DNA of 29,214 nucleotides from an uncultured bacterium (GTDB taxonomy: Bacteria > Bacillota > Clostridia > Lachnospirales > Anaerotignaceae): the NCBI GenBank assembly GCA_905214825.1, contig CAJMNV010000007.1:1-29214 (forward strand), in the 5' to 3' direction. Below are positions 7,855 to 15,616 of the stretch, one piece after another (position 1 is the first letter of the stretch; every line of letters begins with the position of its first letter). Both the position numbers and the translations under genes were made by a program. Below the pieces are notes generated by a model. That model saw only the letters and a list, made by a program, of their open reading frames with translations. It was not told where the DNA came from and searched no databases.

Positions 7855-8271
7855 TCATTCTACCTTGCATACGCATACAAATTGCTGTTGGTCTTGGGAC
7901 ATCAGTATCAACACCTCATCACCGACTTTCAAATCGTCCAATAGTGTAAATGTGCCGTTTGGGATACCCACCGAAACAATATCATGGCTGTGTGATGCAA
8001 AATCCTCCGATTGATTTTGATGTTGTGCCATGTTTTGCGTGTTCCCACTTGCATTGGTTTGTCCCATGCTCAACCGTTGCGAAAAACCGCCCAGCAAAGA
8101 CGAACAAACTTTCATTTCTTCCCGTCCGATTTCTATATCCCCGACCAATACACGCAACGGCTTTGCCTGTTTCACAATCCCAATAAAAAAAGGCGTGGGA
8201 TTGTGTACACTGCCCTCTTTTTGTATCATACCAACCATAGAACGGAATGGGTCATCTTCTTTTGTCGCCAT
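7855..8271 (-). CDS. Baseplate protein, DUF2577/XkdR-like
   Basis: 138 residues. The N-terminal part (DPFRSMVGMIQKEG ... GIVKQAKPLRVLVGDIEI) and the C-terminal beta region (LKVGDEVLILMSQDQQQFVCVCKV) match the DUF2577 pattern. A low-complexity Asn/Gln/His stretch (~70-100) lies between them. In related phages this gene lies between the XkdQ hub and the XkdS wedge genes, as here. I chose ATG 8271, with AAGGTGG 6 bases upstream, instead of the longer frame. It overlaps the hub gene by 20 bases. Confidence 0.82.
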   Translation of the reverse strand: MATKEDDPFRSMVGMIQKEGSVHNPTPFFIGIVKQAKPLRVLVGDIEIGREEMKVCSSLLGGFSQRLSMGQTNASGNTQNMAQHQNQSEDFASHSHDIVSVGIPNGTFTLLDDLKVGDEVLILMSQDQQQFVCVCKVE

Positions 8272-9229
8272 CAGTACCACCTTCTTTTTCGTCCATGATA
8301 TTTTCAAAATTCAATGTCAATTTGTTTGTATAAATGCCGTTTTTCCAGTTGTGTTCGTCTGCATCAATGTAAAAAATACCTGTCAAACCGGTATATGGTT
8401 CTACAACCTGTACTTTTTTCCCTGTACGATATGCAGGGTTACCGAAATTGGTGACACTGATTTTTCTCTCTATACCTTGTAATATCTCATTTGCTTTTTT
8501 CTTGTAATCTTCTCCATCTTTAGAAATGCGTAAGACTTCGGTCATATAGCCGTATTTTTTGGCATCTACCTCTTTGGCTATCTGTTCCACGAATTTATCT
8601 TCTTTGTTGTAAATACGGACTCTGTTTACCATATTTGCCAGACTTTCGCTGACGTTTGCTGTCAGTAGGTTTTTACCGCTTTCCAGCTTTGGCACTTCAT
8701 ATTTGCCCTTTTCATGCACATACAGTTGCGGGCCATCAAAAAACACATAATATTTTTTGTCATCTGCCAATGTGTACGCCGTCATAATAATGTCGTATAA
8801 TGACACCCCCATGAATGTGCGTTTTATCCTGCCACCTGCGGGAGCAAGACTGCCAACAGCAATGCCAAAATCAGCACATACCTGTTTTGTGATTGCCATT
8901 GCTGTGGTGTTTTTGAAATTGTAGCTTGCTTTGTTTTTTTTCAAATAAATGCCAAAATCTTGACAAGTAAAATCAATATCATTGGTTTCTGTTGCCTTGT
9001 TTTTTGTCCACACAACGCCGTGAAACAATACGTTTCCACCATCAATCACACGAATATGGTCACCCGTCTGTATCTGTACCTGCTGTGTGCGTTTGTCACC
9101 ATGTCCATGTATAATCCCGAAATTGCAGGAACGGCTACAATCACGATATTCACCCGAAATGGTTAAATTTGTGAGATAGTTTGTAATTTCTTTTTTTTCG
9201 CCATGTGGTTTCATGTGAAACGCTCTCAT
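8252..9229 (-). CDS. Tail hub protein, XkdQ / gpD-like late control protein
   Basis: A 325-residue baseplate hub protein related to XkdQ, T4 gp27 and P2 gpD, forming the trimeric channel under the tube. Visible features are the strand-rich N-terminus (ITNYLTNLTISGEYRDCSRSC), GDHIRVIDGGNVLFHGVVW, and the middle VCADFGIAVGSLA / SLYDIIMTAYTLADDKKYYVFFDG with repeated YVHEKGKY strands. I chose ATG 9229 because AGGAG lies 8 bases upstream; the longer frame to 9331 would overlap the LysM gene by 88 bases. Only 14 bases separate it from the upstream stop. Confidence 0.87.
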   Translation of the reverse strand: MRAFHMKPHGEKKEITNYLTNLTISGEYRDCSRSCNFGIIHGHGDKRTQQVQIQTGDHIRVIDGGNVLFHGVVWTKNKATETNDIDFTCQDFGIYLKKNKASYNFKNTTAMAITKQVCADFGIAVGSLAPAGGRIKRTFMGVSLYDIIMTAYTLADDKKYYVFFDGPQLYVHEKGKYEVPKLESGKNLLTANVSESLANMVNRVRIYNKEDKFVEQIAKEVDAKKYGYMTEVLRISKDGEDYKKKANEILQGIERKISVTNFGNPAYRTGKKVQVVEPYTGLTGIFYIDADEHNWKNGIYTNKLTLNFENIMDEKEGGTDGDKRR

Positions 9230-9243
9230 CTTTCCCACTCCTA

Positions 9244-9912
9244 TTAAGGTATTGTGTATGTCTGTCCGGGATGAATCAGATTTGGATTTTTCCCAATCAG
9301 ACTTTTGTTTGCATTGTATATTTTTTTCCATTCATTAGGATTTCCGTAAAATTGTCTTGCGATATTATACAGACAGTCGCCTTTTTTCACAGTATATGTC
9401 TTTGGTGTGTGCAGTTTCTTTTGTGGAACATCTGCCCGTTTGGTGTTATTTTCTGCCTTTTTCCCTTTTGGCTGTTCCTCTTGCAATGGTGTGTATTGCC
9501 GTAATTGTAGTGAAAATGGAATATCGCCGTTGTCTTCTTTCTTTTCCGTGACAGTCAAACTTTCAATATAGAACCGTTCATTGATTCGTGCTCCTGTCTG
9601 TTCTGCAATAATCAACCGCACAATACATTTCAGTGTAATCCAGTTGCGTATCAAATTGACATATGCCATGACATGGGTGGGTGCAACGCCCCCGCCACTG
9701 CTATTTTTGAAATCATAGTCTTGCACTGTGAAAAACCCTTCAATTTTGATGCTTTGCGGTTTCCTACGCCCATATACATTGATGTCACCGATGTTGGTTG
9801 CACGCACTGTTTCAATCTCGACACCATAGTTAATTTCATAGCCATTGGGTGTGACAGGCAATAGGATTTCTCCACCAATGCTTTCATTTTTGAGCCAAAA
9901 TTCATACTTCAA
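9244..9912 (-). CDS. LysM-containing tail protein (XkdP-like)
   Basis: 222 residues. The N-terminal ~150 residues form the tail domain (LPVTPNGYEINYG, VRATNIGDINVYGRRKPQSIKIEGFF split by strands, PTHVMAYVNLIRNW). After a Lys/Glu/Gln linker, a LysM domain occupies ~170-222 (YTVKKGDCLYNIARQFYG ... NPNLIHPGQTYTIP), which would hold peptidoglycan or fix the hub. Translation starts at TTG 9912 in a TTGA overlap with the tape measure stop, behind GGGGGTGA. A nearby ATG is out of frame. The same gene follows the tape measure in Bacillus PBSX (xkdP). Confidence 0.9.
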   Translation of the reverse strand: MKYEFWLKNESIGGEILLPVTPNGYEINYGVEIETVRATNIGDINVYGRRKPQSIKIEGFFTVQDYDFKNSSGGGVAPTHVMAYVNLIRNWITLKCIVRLIIAEQTGARINERFYIESLTVTEKKEDNGDIPFSLQLRQYTPLQEEQPKGKKAENNTKRADVPQKKLHTPKTYTVKKGDCLYNIARQFYGNPNEWKKIYNANKSLIGKNPNLIHPGQTYTIP

Positions 9913-11996
9913 CCATAATCACCCCCATATGTCAATGCTGCGTGTTGCAATTTTTGTGCAAAGGCCCTTGCGATTTTGTCAATATCCGCATCTTCGCGAA
10001 TAACGACACTATCCGCAATTTTGGCAATTGACACAGAACCACCACCATTTTGTTGTTGGTTCACTTCTGCTCTTGTCAACACACGCTCTCCCTCGTGCAA
10101 CATAGCAGGGTAGTTGTCAAATGGCACACGGGCAATCCCGTCAGCGTGTGGGTGAGCAACAGCACTTTTTTGTAATGCATTTTTGAGATGTAACTCTGCT
10201 TTTTGGAAAAAATTACCATGTTTTTGTATTGCCGCTGTTTTGGCTGCTTCTGTGACATCGGATTGAATGGTTTGTCGAACTCCACTAGACCAACCTTTGG
10301 AAAATTCATTTGCCATCGCTGTGCCAAATTGTAAATAATCACCACTTTGCACCAATCCTGTCTGAATACTTTGTATCAAGTTTTGTTCTGCTGCTAATTT
10401 TTTTTGATATTCAGGGCCATTTTTATATTCTATTTCTGCATTTGTTTTTGCTTCCCACATCAAACGCTCTGCTTCCAACCCATCACCATTTGCGATTGCT
10501 TTTTTGTATGCATCACTGTTATATACATTTTGAATGGCGTTGATAATGCTTTGTTGGTATTGGTTTTCCATTTCCGCTTCATATGCACCAATTTGCTTAT
10601 AAGCTGTTTTCATCTGTTCGCCTAATTCGCCTGTATATGCTGTGATTTCGGCAGTCATACCTTCTTTTCGTTTTTCGTTGAACCCTTCCCCCATGACAAT
10701 ATCAATATTGTTATGGGCACTTTCCAACTGGCCCAGCAATCCATCAAATGTATCGGACATTGCATTTACTGCATTGTGGTAGCGTTCCCCCTCACTGGTC
10801 GCTGTTTGCATTGCTTTGATGAGCATATCTGCTGTTATTTGGCCATCAGACATCATTTTTTTGGTATCTGCCATAGATTTGCCTTCATTTTTTGCGATGT
10901 ATTCCAAGGGATTAAATCCCCAGTTCATCATTTGCCTTGCGTCCTGTCCGTTCAATGTTCCAGACCCTAACGATTGTGCTACCGCATAGGACAAACCAGA
11001 AAATTTATTCTTATCACCCATAGCGATGTTACCAACCATATCCGTTAAATCCATAACCATAGACGAGTCCACACCATAAGTCAACATTTCCATACCCTTA
11101 CCCAGCATATCTGTGGTATCGTATGGTGTAGCATCACCATATTGAATAAGTGCATCATATAATTCTTTACCGGTTTTTTCATCGGTCATAGATTGATAAT
11201 TCCGCTGATATTTTTCTCTGACAGCTGCTTCTGCACTACCTTTTTCTTTTGTGGTTTCCATGTCTTGTAATGCTGTGGTGTGTAGGTTTTGCACCTCATT
11301 TCGGAATATATCATCCTCCCGATTTTGTTTGTCAGTCATGGCATTGATTGCCCCTGTCAAACCACCAATCGCCGCACCAAGCCCGGCACCTGCAGGACCA
11401 AACATAGAACCCATCGCCGCACCACTGATAACACCACCGCCAACAGAGGAAACTGCAGAGCCAACATTTTGCCCATACATGGAACCAACAGACGCATATA
11501 AGTAGTTTTGCACTGCACCGCCAACCATCTGCCCAAGCCCTGCCGTTGCAAGGCCTCGCATCATCATCATAGAATTTTCCATAGAACCAGAACGAGCATT
11601 TGCTGCCATATCTGCTGATGGGTTTCTTGTGGCATTGGCGTTACTTGTTCTGCTGATGTCTTGGGCAAGCTGCCGTTCTGCCTTTGCCGCTTCTTTTGCA
11701 ACTTCGCCCATACGACGGTATTCTTCGTTTAACCGTTCTAATTCCAGACGTTTTTCTGTAAACGCTTCTCTCGCCCCATCTGTACCTTGTTTGACAGCTT
11801 TTTCCAGTTCTTTGAGGTTTTGCTTTGCTTGCGTAATGTCCAGGCTGATTTTTGCTTTTTCACGAAACGCCCTATCTTGTATTTTGCGATACTCTGTAAT
11901 ATCTCTTGATAACCCATTGACATTTTGTCGCATGCTGCGAATACTTTCCGATAGGCGGTCAGATGCCTTAAACACAACACTGACATCTCTACTCAT
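9909..11996 (-). CDS. Tail tape measure protein
   Basis: 695 residues. A long charged coiled coil makes up the first ~130 residues (FKASDRLSESIRSMRQNVNG ...). Then comes a Gly/Ala-rich hydrophobic region (MVGGAVQNYLYASVG, GAAMGSMFGPAGAGLGAAIG), then helical repeats. It ends with the HADGIARVPFDNYPAMLHEG segment common at the C-terminus of Firmicutes tape measures. At about 0.15 nm per residue it predicts a tail near 100 nm, short for a myophage (inference). ATG 11996 overlaps the stop of the frameshifted chaperone (ATGA), so its translation is probably coupled to that product. Confidence 0.93.
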   Translation of the reverse strand: MSRDVSVVFKASDRLSESIRSMRQNVNGLSRDITEYRKIQDRAFREKAKISLDITQAKQNLKELEKAVKQGTDGAREAFTEKRLELERLNEEYRRMGEVAKEAAKAERQLAQDISRTSNANATRNPSADMAANARSGSMENSMMMMRGLATAGLGQMVGGAVQNYLYASVGSMYGQNVGSAVSSVGGGVISGAAMGSMFGPAGAGLGAAIGGLTGAINAMTDKQNREDDIFRNEVQNLHTTALQDMETTKEKGSAEAAVREKYQRNYQSMTDEKTGKELYDALIQYGDATPYDTTDMLGKGMEMLTYGVDSSMVMDLTDMVGNIAMGDKNKFSGLSYAVAQSLGSGTLNGQDARQMMNWGFNPLEYIAKNEGKSMADTKKMMSDGQITADMLIKAMQTATSEGERYHNAVNAMSDTFDGLLGQLESAHNNIDIVMGEGFNEKRKEGMTAEITAYTGELGEQMKTAYKQIGAYEAEMENQYQQSIINAIQNVYNSDAYKKAIANGDGLEAERLMWEAKTNAEIEYKNGPEYQKKLAAEQNLIQSIQTGLVQSGDYLQFGTAMANEFSKGWSSGVRQTIQSDVTEAAKTAAIQKHGNFFQKAELHLKNALQKSAVAHPHADGIARVPFDNYPAMLHEGERVLTRAEVNQQQNGGGSVSIAKIADSVVIREDADIDKIARAFAQKLQHAALTYGGDYG

Positions 11997-12528
11997 CGGC
12001 GTGCACCTTCTTCCAGTTCCATTTCAATAAACGCCCGCAAAATCAACTGTTCTTCTTTTCGTAATTTGTAAAATTCATGTGGAAGGATACCATGACGGCG
12101 ATATGCCTCATATAGCATGACCGCCTGCCCATCTCCTTCCAAAATCAGTTTTTTATTTCTGTAACAGTATCATTGTTATAGCCGCTGATTTTATTTACAT
12201 TATCATATAACACAGAAAGTTCACCAATCAAAAATAATTTGTGCAAAACCTCTCGTCCTGTCACTACTTGGAATTTATCCAACAATTCTTTGCAGTTGAA
12301 TTTCTTTCCTTCTATGGTACAGCCTTCCATAATAACATTTTCACGAATATCAGCATTTGTCTTGCTGATTTCGCTAATATGTTCAAATTGCTCGCTGTTC
12401 AGTGGTCTGCACTCTACCACAAACGGCTCACCCAATAATGCAGTCAAACGTTTGACCTCTACTTTTTTTCCTTCTCGTTTGCTGATTTTTTCTGCATCTG
12501 TTTCCAGCAATTTTTCAAAAATATTCAT
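11993..12528 (-). CDS. Tail assembly chaperone, -1 frameshift long form
   Basis: The heptamer A-AAA-AAC (12154 to 12148) lies directly before the TGA of the short form. A -1 slip there makes the next codon CTG and opens 51 further codons, ending at 11993 in an ATGA overlap with the tape measure start. The long form would have 178 residues. The extension (LILEGDGQAVMLYEAYRRHG then ILPHEFYKLRKEEQLILRAF) looks like the second chaperone domain (gpGT/XkdN C-part) of other tailed phages. No good independent start exists for it: the nearest ATG (12118) is about 14 bases from its AAGGAG. The product is equivalent to a join of 12528-12148 and 12148-11993. Confidence 0.8.
12145..12528 (-). CDS. Tail assembly chaperone, short form (XkdN-like)
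   Basis: The 127-residue product made when ribosomes do not shift frame. The N-terminus (MNIFEKLLETDAEKI) followed by KRLTALLGEPFVVECRPLNS and EQFEHISEISK matches the XkdN/tail-chaperone family that coats the tape measure during assembly. I chose ATG 12528, 9 bases after AGGAGG. The last codons before TGA are AAA AAC, forming the slippery heptamer described in the next entry. It lies between the tube and tape measure genes, as expected. Confidence 0.88.
   Translation of the reverse strand: MNIFEKLLETDAEKISKREGKKVEVKRLTALLGEPFVVECRPLNSEQFEHISEISKTNADIRENVIMEGCTIEGKKFNCKELLDKFQVVTGREVLHKLFLIGELSVLYDNVNKISGYNNDTVTEIKN
12148..12154 (-). promoter_or_regulatory. -1 ribosomal frameshift slippery site
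   Basis: Minus-strand A AAA AAC, followed at once by TGA in the zero frame. A purine-rich GGAAGGAG sequence lies 10-15 bases downstream. Confidence 0.78.
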
Positions 12529-12533
12529 TCTTC

Positions 12534-12560
12534 TGTTCCTCCTCAAATGTTCCTCCTCAA
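12534..12560 (-). repeat. Tandemly duplicated ribosome-binding site
   Basis: The 13-base sequence TTGAGGAGGAACA (minus strand) occurs twice, at 12534-12546 and 12548-12560, separated by one base. Each copy holds a full AGGAGG. The copy nearer the chaperone ATG is correctly spaced; the distal copy overlaps nothing useful. Confidence 0.85.
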
Positions 12561-12565
12561 AACGC

Positions 12566-13018
12566 TCAAAACGTCGGCTCGATAAAATCTAAAAATTCCC
12601 AATCTGTGAACGTGAATGGTTGATTGATTTCACCAATTTTGTTTGTGCCCCAGTCTGCCAATGTCAAACTGTCAAATTGCACACCCTTTACAACAACACG
12701 TTCTGCACCGTATGCATCAGGGTCGTCTAGTTTTGAAATGATAGTGAATTTTGGTGTCTTACCTGCCTTGATATATTCGGATAACAGTTTTGCCATGCGG
12801 CTATTAACCTTCGTCATGGTAATACTCCCTTTCCCTTTCATCCCACTGACTTTCTGGTGTTCCGCCAAGTCACCGCACATAGGTACCTTTAAAAATTCCA
12901 GCTCTATGGTGGCTTTCAGTGCGGTTGCTTCCCTCACAAGCTCTCCTTCCAAATACACATACCCAAATGTACCGTTTATCGCACGTCTCTCGTCATATAA
13001 TGCTTGCTTATTAAACAT
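12566..13018 (-). CDS. Tail tube protein (XkdM-like)
   Basis: 150 residues. The sequence (NKQALYDERRAINGTFGYVY, LVREATALKATIELE, KVSGMKGKGSITMTKVNSRM, FTFTDWEFLDFI) follows the XkdM/DUF2001 tube pattern of PBSX-type contractile tails. The protein forms the rigid inner tube around the tape measure. I chose ATG 13018 (GGAG 9 bases upstream) instead of the in-frame ATGs further upstream, which overlap the sheath stop. It directly follows the sheath gene, as usual. Confidence 0.92.
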   Translation of the reverse strand: MFNKQALYDERRAINGTFGYVYLEGELVREATALKATIELEFLKVPMCGDLAEHQKVSGMKGKGSITMTKVNSRMAKLLSEYIKAGKTPKFTIISKLDDPDAYGAERVVVKGVQFDSLTLADWGTNKIGEINQPFTFTDWEFLDFIEPTF

Positions 13019-13035
13019 GTTTTCACTCTCCATCA

Positions 13036-14088
13036 TTAAATAAAGAATTTCACAGAAATATCTTCGATTGCATTTAGTATTTTAAATTTGGACTGCAAGA
13101 ACACAAATGTTTGTGTATTTGCCGATTTGATTTCGTACTCTGACATTTCTTCCACTGGTTCGCCTTTGCCCTTCAAATAGTTGGTCTGTGCCTGCATATC
13201 AATGCCGGTTTCGATATTTTGGTCAAGCAAATCATCATTCCGCAACGCTTCCAAGTATGCTTGTATTGCAGTAATCAGCAAACATTTGTTGTCGTAGCTG
13301 TTTGCATATTTCCCGATATAGCTATCTTCACAGGTTGTGCGGACATCTCTGTAAATCAAATCCATAATATCCACAATTTTAACAGATTTGTAGTCTTCAC
13401 TTTTTTCTTGTCCAATTGTCGTTAAACTATTGACTGCACGTCCTGTTTTGATTTTCACACCATCATGGAAAATAACAAATTCGCCCGCATCTATTTTTTT
13501 GTCCAATTCGTCTTTTGTGAATTTGGGCACATCATCAATTTCCGGAATTACATAGTAGGTTGCACTGACTGTCAATGGTGTGCCAGCCAATAGCCCTGCA
13601 ATTCTAGAACAATATTCCGCTGTTGTATATGTATGCTCTCCCACCACAATATCCGTTGTCGTAAAATTGATAATCCCCTCATGGTCTGCTTTTGTATTGG
13701 GTAACACCGCTTTCACTTTAATGTTTTTGTTATCACGCATGGATTTTATTAGTGTTGCAATTTTTGTTGCATCTTCGCTGCTGATATCATGCGGAGCAGC
13801 AACATAGTCAAAATGTGTTGTTTCCAATAATGGCAATGCATTGTCAATGCTATCTGCACAAATCAGTTGCACATATTTGACAGGCTTTTGCCCGCCCAAA
13901 AATGTGCGTTCCACATATGCCTTGTTGTCTGCCGTCAAATCCTTTGGTATGGCTGTAACATCTGATAATTTGAATACACCTTTTTTCTCTGTTTCCACCA
14001 CAATCACCGCAACCACACCAACATTGCCCCGTTTGATTGCGGTAGATGCTTTGGACTTAAATTCAATCAATATATTGGGTAATCCCAT
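13036..14088 (-). CDS. Contractile tail sheath protein (XkdK-like)
   Basis: 350 residues. The N-terminus (LPNILIEFKSKASTAIKRGN, GVVAVIVV), the central FDYVAAPHDISSEDATKIAT, the C-terminal AIQAYLEALRNDDLLDQ segment and the closing FKILNAIEDISVKFFI are characteristic of Firmicutes sheath proteins. The last strand inserts in the neighbouring subunit of the sheath (family knowledge). The presence of a sheath makes this a contractile-tailed phage. ATG 14088 is preceded by AAGGGTG. Confidence 0.95.
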   Translation of the reverse strand: MGLPNILIEFKSKASTAIKRGNVGVVAVIVVETEKKGVFKLSDVTAIPKDLTADNKAYVERTFLGGQKPVKYVQLICADSIDNALPLLETTHFDYVAAPHDISSEDATKIATLIKSMRDNKNIKVKAVLPNTKADHEGIINFTTTDIVVGEHTYTTAEYCSRIAGLLAGTPLTVSATYYVIPEIDDVPKFTKDELDKKIDAGEFVIFHDGVKIKTGRAVNSLTTIGQEKSEDYKSVKIVDIMDLIYRDVRTTCEDSYIGKYANSYDNKCLLITAIQAYLEALRNDDLLDQNIETGIDMQAQTNYLKGKGEPVEEMSEYEIKSANTQTFVFLQSKFKILNAIEDISVKFFI

Positions 14089-14095
14089 ATATCCA

Positions 14096-14521
14096 TCACC
14101 CTTTCTTTATTTTGTAACGTACTTCTTGCGTCATTTCTGCCTGTTCTTCTGTGCGTGTCACAGTTTCCATGTAGGAAATGGACAAAAAGAAAGACGGTTG
14201 CCCGTCTATGGTCTGCCATTCGCTGGAAAAATGTAAATGCCTGTCAGCCACGTCCAAACAAAAAGCAGATAAAAACGGTTCTAATTGTGCTTTTGTTTTG
14301 GATACGTCTTGCAGGTCAATATTGCCGCTTTTGTCCTGTTTGCAAAAGCAAATGACCTGTATTTCCAATGTGATTTTCCGTAAAAATGGATTGATTTGTG
14401 TTTCTTTGTGAAATGTCGGAATGTACAAAAACGCAGGCGTTTGAAATCCCTCACGCAATTTGTATTTGTAATGTTCTGCACTTGGCACGCAGGCGTTCAC
14501 CTGTTTTTGTATTGCCTGCAT
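14096..14521 (-). CDS. Tail terminator-like protein (DUF6838 type)
   Basis: 141 residues. Features are an N-terminal helix (MQAIQKQVNACVPSAEHY), a strand with PAFLYIP, PFLRKITLEIQVICF, and a C-terminal beta part (PSFFLSISYMETVT). Size, order (after the HK97 gp10-like gene and before the sheath) and strand pattern fit the small proteins that cap the tail tube in Firmicutes myophages. I chose ATG 14521, behind GAGGA. The specific family call is from memory of similar sequences. Confidence 0.75.
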   Translation of the reverse strand: MQAIQKQVNACVPSAEHYKYKLREGFQTPAFLYIPTFHKETQINPFLRKITLEIQVICFCKQDKSGNIDLQDVSKTKAQLEPFLSAFCLDVADRHLHFSSEWQTIDGQPSFFLSISYMETVTRTEEQAEMTQEVRYKIKKG

Positions 14522-14531
14522 GATAGTTTCC

Positions 14532-14939
14532 TCATGTACCAAAAATACCACCCACCATTTCTTCCGTCATGCGTTGTGCTTCTTCTTCCATTTCATCTGC
14601 TACGGTGTTTAATGCGTTACGGTACATATGTTTGCCAGCAACCCAACCAACACGACGACCGTTTTTGTCTACCACAGCATGACCGTTTTCCACAAGATGC
14701 CCATGTGGGGCAATGCGGTTGCTATTTCTGACTGCCGCATATCCACCACCACTGCCCAATTTGAGGGACATGGCATTTCGCAAATATCCGTTTTTTGTTT
14801 TTGTATCTCTGTCGATGTTTCGCATTACTTCTTCTTGCATTTTATCGCCCATACGGCGTACCAATATACGCCGCTGTTCCGGAAAACGGGTAAGCATACG
14901 GTCAAAATCCTGTAAAAGGCTGTTCAGTTCCGTTTCCAT
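14532..14939 (-). CDS. HK97 gp10-like head-tail / tail completion protein
   Basis: 135 residues with the family features: an N-terminal amphipathic helix (LNSLLQDFDRMLTRFPEQRR), a basic KMQEEVMRNIDRDTKTKNGYLR stretch split across residues ~35-57, the APHGHLVENGH core and a final MYRNALNTVADEMEEEAQRM helix. Proteins of this type help join tails to heads. I chose ATG 14939 (AAGGTGG 8 bases upstream) because the in-frame GTG at 14951 directly abuts the site. It overlaps the stopper gene by 38 bases. Confidence 0.88.
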   Translation of the reverse strand: METELNSLLQDFDRMLTRFPEQRRILVRRMGDKMQEEVMRNIDRDTKTKNGYLRNAMSLKLGSGGGYAAVRNSNRIAPHGHLVENGHAVVDKNGRRVGWVAGKHMYRNALNTVADEMEEEAQRMTEEMVGGIFGT

Positions 14940-15279
14940 ATGCTTTGCCACCTTCCTCTGCTGTTGCTCTAATTTTCACAAACTCGTCCAAATGCTTGAC
15001 ATTATCCACGTGTTGTATGTTATACAAGTTGCCACGATACAAAATACGGTCTTGTGGTTTAATATCTGCCCCAGCTGTATATCTCACTGTGAATACTACT
15101 GTATTTTCTGCTCCATATTCTTTTGCCCGCCAGTATTCTTTTCCAAACAAATTGTTGACTGCCGCCCATGTTTTTCTAAAGGGCTGGTATATCATTTCTG
15201 TGAATCCGTCATCGGTTTCATATTTTTGCAATCGCTGTATTTCTATTCTATGTCGCAAATCACCTGCTTGTATTTTCAT
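14902..15279 (-). CDS. Head-tail joining (stopper) protein, SPP1 gp16-like
   Basis: 125 residues with the Phage_H_T_join pattern: GDLRHRIEIQRLQ at the start, FRKTWAAVNNLFGKEYW, TVVFTVRYTAGADIKPQDRI and LYRGNLYNIQHVDNV. The protein closes the portal channel and takes up the tail. ATG 15279 is preferred over the nearby 15291; both have poor ribosome sites and translation is probably coupled to the gp6-like gene, which it overlaps by 20 bases. Confidence 0.9.
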   Translation of the reverse strand: MKIQAGDLRHRIEIQRLQKYETDDGFTEMIYQPFRKTWAAVNNLFGKEYWRAKEYGAENTVVFTVRYTAGADIKPQDRILYRGNLYNIQHVDNVKHLDEFVKIRATAEEGGKAYGNGTEQPFTGF

Positions 15280-15610
15280 CACATTCACCATCCACTAATA
15301 ATTCACCAAGAAAGTTATGGTCGTGTAAATGTAGTATCGTTTCTGTTGTTCTGTCTGGTTGCATTGCTTTTTCAACTGTCGCACTACGGTTGTCATAATA
15401 ATCAGATACCATTTTATAAACCACAATAGCAAATTCTGAATGTTCGTCTATATAATCCATATTTACATTACAACGCCGTTTTATGTAGCTGATGACTGCC
15501 TGTTTTGCAAGTTCCAAAAAACCTCTTGTTTCTGCATCATCATCCAGACGACAATACCATAACAAATTTTCTATGCTGATTTCAGAAACCTTATGTTTGA
15601 TACCTTCCAT
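15260..15610 (-). CDS. Head-tail connector protein, gp6-like
   Basis: A 116-residue mostly helical adaptor (Phage_connect_1 type): ENLLWYCRLDDDAETRGFLE, LAKQAVISYIKRRCN, then EFAIVVYKMVSDYYDNRSA. Such proteins form a ring under the portal. ATG 15610 has AAGGA about 10 bases upstream. It directly follows the major capsid gene, the usual HK97-type order. Confidence 0.9.
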   Translation of the reverse strand: MEGIKHKVSEISIENLLWYCRLDDDAETRGFLELAKQAVISYIKRRCNVNMDYIDEHSEFAIVVYKMVSDYYDNRSATVEKAMQPDRTTETILHLHDHNFLGELLVDGECDENTSR

Positions 15611-15616
15611 ATCTTA

